From Rhodoferax sp. (GTDB taxonomy: Bacteria; Pseudomonadota; Gammaproteobacteria; Burkholderiales; Burkholderiaceae_C): a DNA stretch of 32,474 bases. Location of the stretch: positions 1 to 32,474 of the forward strand of contig JAMFRW010000105.1 of assembly GCA_026224975.1 (NCBI GenBank), written 5' to 3'. A program made the position numbers and the translations under genes. The notes beneath the pieces were generated by a model. It worked only from the letters and a program-made list of their open reading frames with translations. It was not told the origin of the DNA and did no database searches. This document shows positions 31,042-32,474 of this stretch, in pieces. Within the stretch, counting starts at the first letter, position 1; each line of letters begins with the position of its first letter.

Positions 31042-31210
31042 GGCGAGTCTCCAGAGGTGGCCGGTCACCGGCGCGTCGTTCGGGCCGGCCGGCGCACGGG
31101 CTTGTGCGCAGGTTCGAATCCCTTGCGAGCGAAGGTAGCCGCGCTGCCGCAGGCGATCAATGAACGGTGAATGCCGACGCTTACGCTCGATGCAACGATC
31201 GAGGGTTTAC

Positions 31211-31262
31211 CCGGCAGGTATGGCTCGACAAGCTCAGGCCGAGCTGTCGGGTTCAGGCCCAA
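31211..31262. repeat. further REP-like/palindromic sequence
   Basis: ggtatggctcgacaagctcaggccgagctgtcgggttcaggccc shares the tcgacaagctcag core with the 29.6-29.8 kb units. Confidence 0.65.
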
Positions 31263-31280
31263 GAGCTCGGGCCCGAGCGT

Positions 31281-32198
31281 TCAAACCCTGGCTGTGCGAT
31301 GCGCCATGCGGCACACCGAGGCCAGCGTGAGCAGGTTGGGGTCGCGCTCGCGCGTGCGCATGAAGCTCAGGCCGATGGTCTGGCGCATGCGGTAGGGCGA
31401 CTGCAGCGGGATCAATTGAACCTTGCCCTGGAAAACATCGCGCACACGGCCCGGCAGCAAGGTGCAGCCGACGCCGCCGCTCACCAGGTTCATCAGCGAG
31501 AAGATGTCGCCCACCTTCATCACCACCTTGGGGGCGAACTGCGCGACGCGAAAGGCTTCGACGAAACCATCGAAGGTGACGAACCCATCGCTGAGGCTCA
31601 CGAAGCGTTCGTCGGCGCAGGCGCGCAGGTCGACTGCCTCGAGTTCGGCATAGGCCGAGCCGGCGGGCGCCGCGAAGAAGATGTCGTCCTCGAAGAGCGC
31701 GACCGATTCGATGTCGGGTTCGGCCGCAGGGATCGCGGCGAGCATCGCATCGATCTCGCCGCGCTGAAGCTTGGCCACCAGGTCGGCGTTGGAGCCGAGG
31801 ATCAGCTCGGCCTGCAGCTCGGGCTTGCGCACCTTGAGGTCGATGATGACGCGCGGTACGGTGGCGATGGTCAACGAGTAGAGCGAGCCGATGCGGATAA
31901 GGTTCGACGAATAACCGCCGGCCTCCCGCGTGGCCTGGATGCCGTCGCCCATGAGCTTGAGCACATCGCGGGCGAAATCGGCCAGCACTTGCGCGGCATC
32001 GGTGGGGATGAGGTTGCGGCCCTCGTGGCGGAAGAGTTGGCAGCGGATGCCGTCTTCCAGCGAATGCAGCGCGCGGTGCACGCTGACCGTGCTCACATCG
32101 AGCAGCTCCGCTGCGCGCGTGAGGTTCCCGGCTTTCATGTAGGCCAGGAACACTTCGAGCTTGCGGAAGGTGATCTCCTCGCTGATTCGGTCCTGCAC
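31281..32198 (-). CDS. mdcR: LysR-family regulator, probable malonate utilisation regulator
   Basis: 305 aa; ITFRKLEVFLAYMKAGNLTRAAELLDVSTVSVHRALHSLEDGIRCQLFRHEGRNLIPT; adjacent to madLM and mdc genes. Confidence 0.88.
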   Translation of the reverse strand: MQDRISEEITFRKLEVFLAYMKAGNLTRAAELLDVSTVSVHRALHSLEDGIRCQLFRHEGRNLIPTDAAQVLADFARDVLKLMGDGIQATREAGGYSSNLIRIGSLYSLTIATVPRVIIDLKVRKPELQAELILGSNADLVAKLQRGEIDAMLAAIPAAEPDIESVALFEDDIFFAAPAGSAYAELEAVDLRACADERFVSLSDGFVTFDGFVEAFRVAQFAPKVVMKVGDIFSLMNLVSGGVGCTLLPGRVRDVFQGKVQLIPLQSPYRMRQTIGLSFMRTRERDPNLLTLASVCRMAHRTARV

Positions 32199-32226
32199 GC
32201 TGAACCTCCTGATGAACCCTCCGGAT

Positions 32227-32253
32227 GGGCGCTACCAGATGATGGTAGCGCCC
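32227..32253 (-). terminator. perfect hairpin between HU-like gene and mdcR
   Basis: gggcgctacca-gatga-tggtagcgccc, 11-bp perfect stem; no clear U-tract, so terminator versus operator is unresolved. Confidence 0.45.
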
Positions 32254-32267
32254 GATGCGGGTTCGAA

Positions 32268-32474
32268 TCAGGCCGCTGCGTCCTTCAGCTTCTTCAGCGC
32301 CCGCGTCTTGACCTTCACCGAAGCCGGCTTGGCCGCGAACATGCGCTCGACGCCGGTGAACGGGTCCTTGCCCATGCGCTTCTTCTTGGCCGGCACTTGT
32401 TGTGCGGTGATCTTCAGCAGGCCGGGCAGCGTGAATTCGCCCAGGCCCTTCTTGTGCACCGAAGCCAGCACGGT
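32268..32474 (-). CDS. HU/IHF-like DNA-binding protein (5' end outside window)
   Basis: TVLASVHKKGLGEFTLPGLLKITAQQVPAKKKRMGKDPFTGVERMFAAKPASVKVKTRALKKLKDAAA*; basic, HU-like. Confidence 0.75.
   Translation of the reverse strand, partial: TVLASVHKKGLGEFTLPGLLKITAQQVPAKKKRMGKDPFTGVERMFAAKPASVKVKTRALKKLKDAAA

Overview
High-GC, Burkholderiales-like chromosomal window (taxon inferred only from gene content and composition). It splits into three parts. (1) ~0-5 kb: two acyl-CoA dehydrogenases, an SDR oxidoreductase, a DMT-type exporter and a frameshifted ABC substrate-binding protein gene. (2) ~5-23 kb: an accessory stretch where intact genes (membrane protein, C45-type acyltransferase, PAS histidine kinase/LuxR response regulator pair, katG, Bug/TctC-type binding protein, methyltransferase, PEP-CTERM protein, LysR regulator, membrane protein) alternate with decayed or internally deleted genes (aspartoacylase/LysR junction, SDR, carboxylesterase with in-frame TGA, GFA enzyme, VapBC, a second katG 3' end). 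(3) ~23-32 kb: a complete biotin-independent malonate decarboxylase locus (mdcABCDEGH, madLM, LysR regulator), then a partial HU-like gene. The most distinctive structure is a ~183-bp diverged direct repeat (19100-19282 / 20537-20718). It duplicates a methyltransferase/LysR divergent promoter region and brackets a PEP-CTERM gene. I found no CRISPR array, phage, complete transposon or convincing novel multigene system. The new material is mainly the repeat-bracketed PEP-CTERM insertion and the set of gene remnants. All homology calls are by eye, with no database search.
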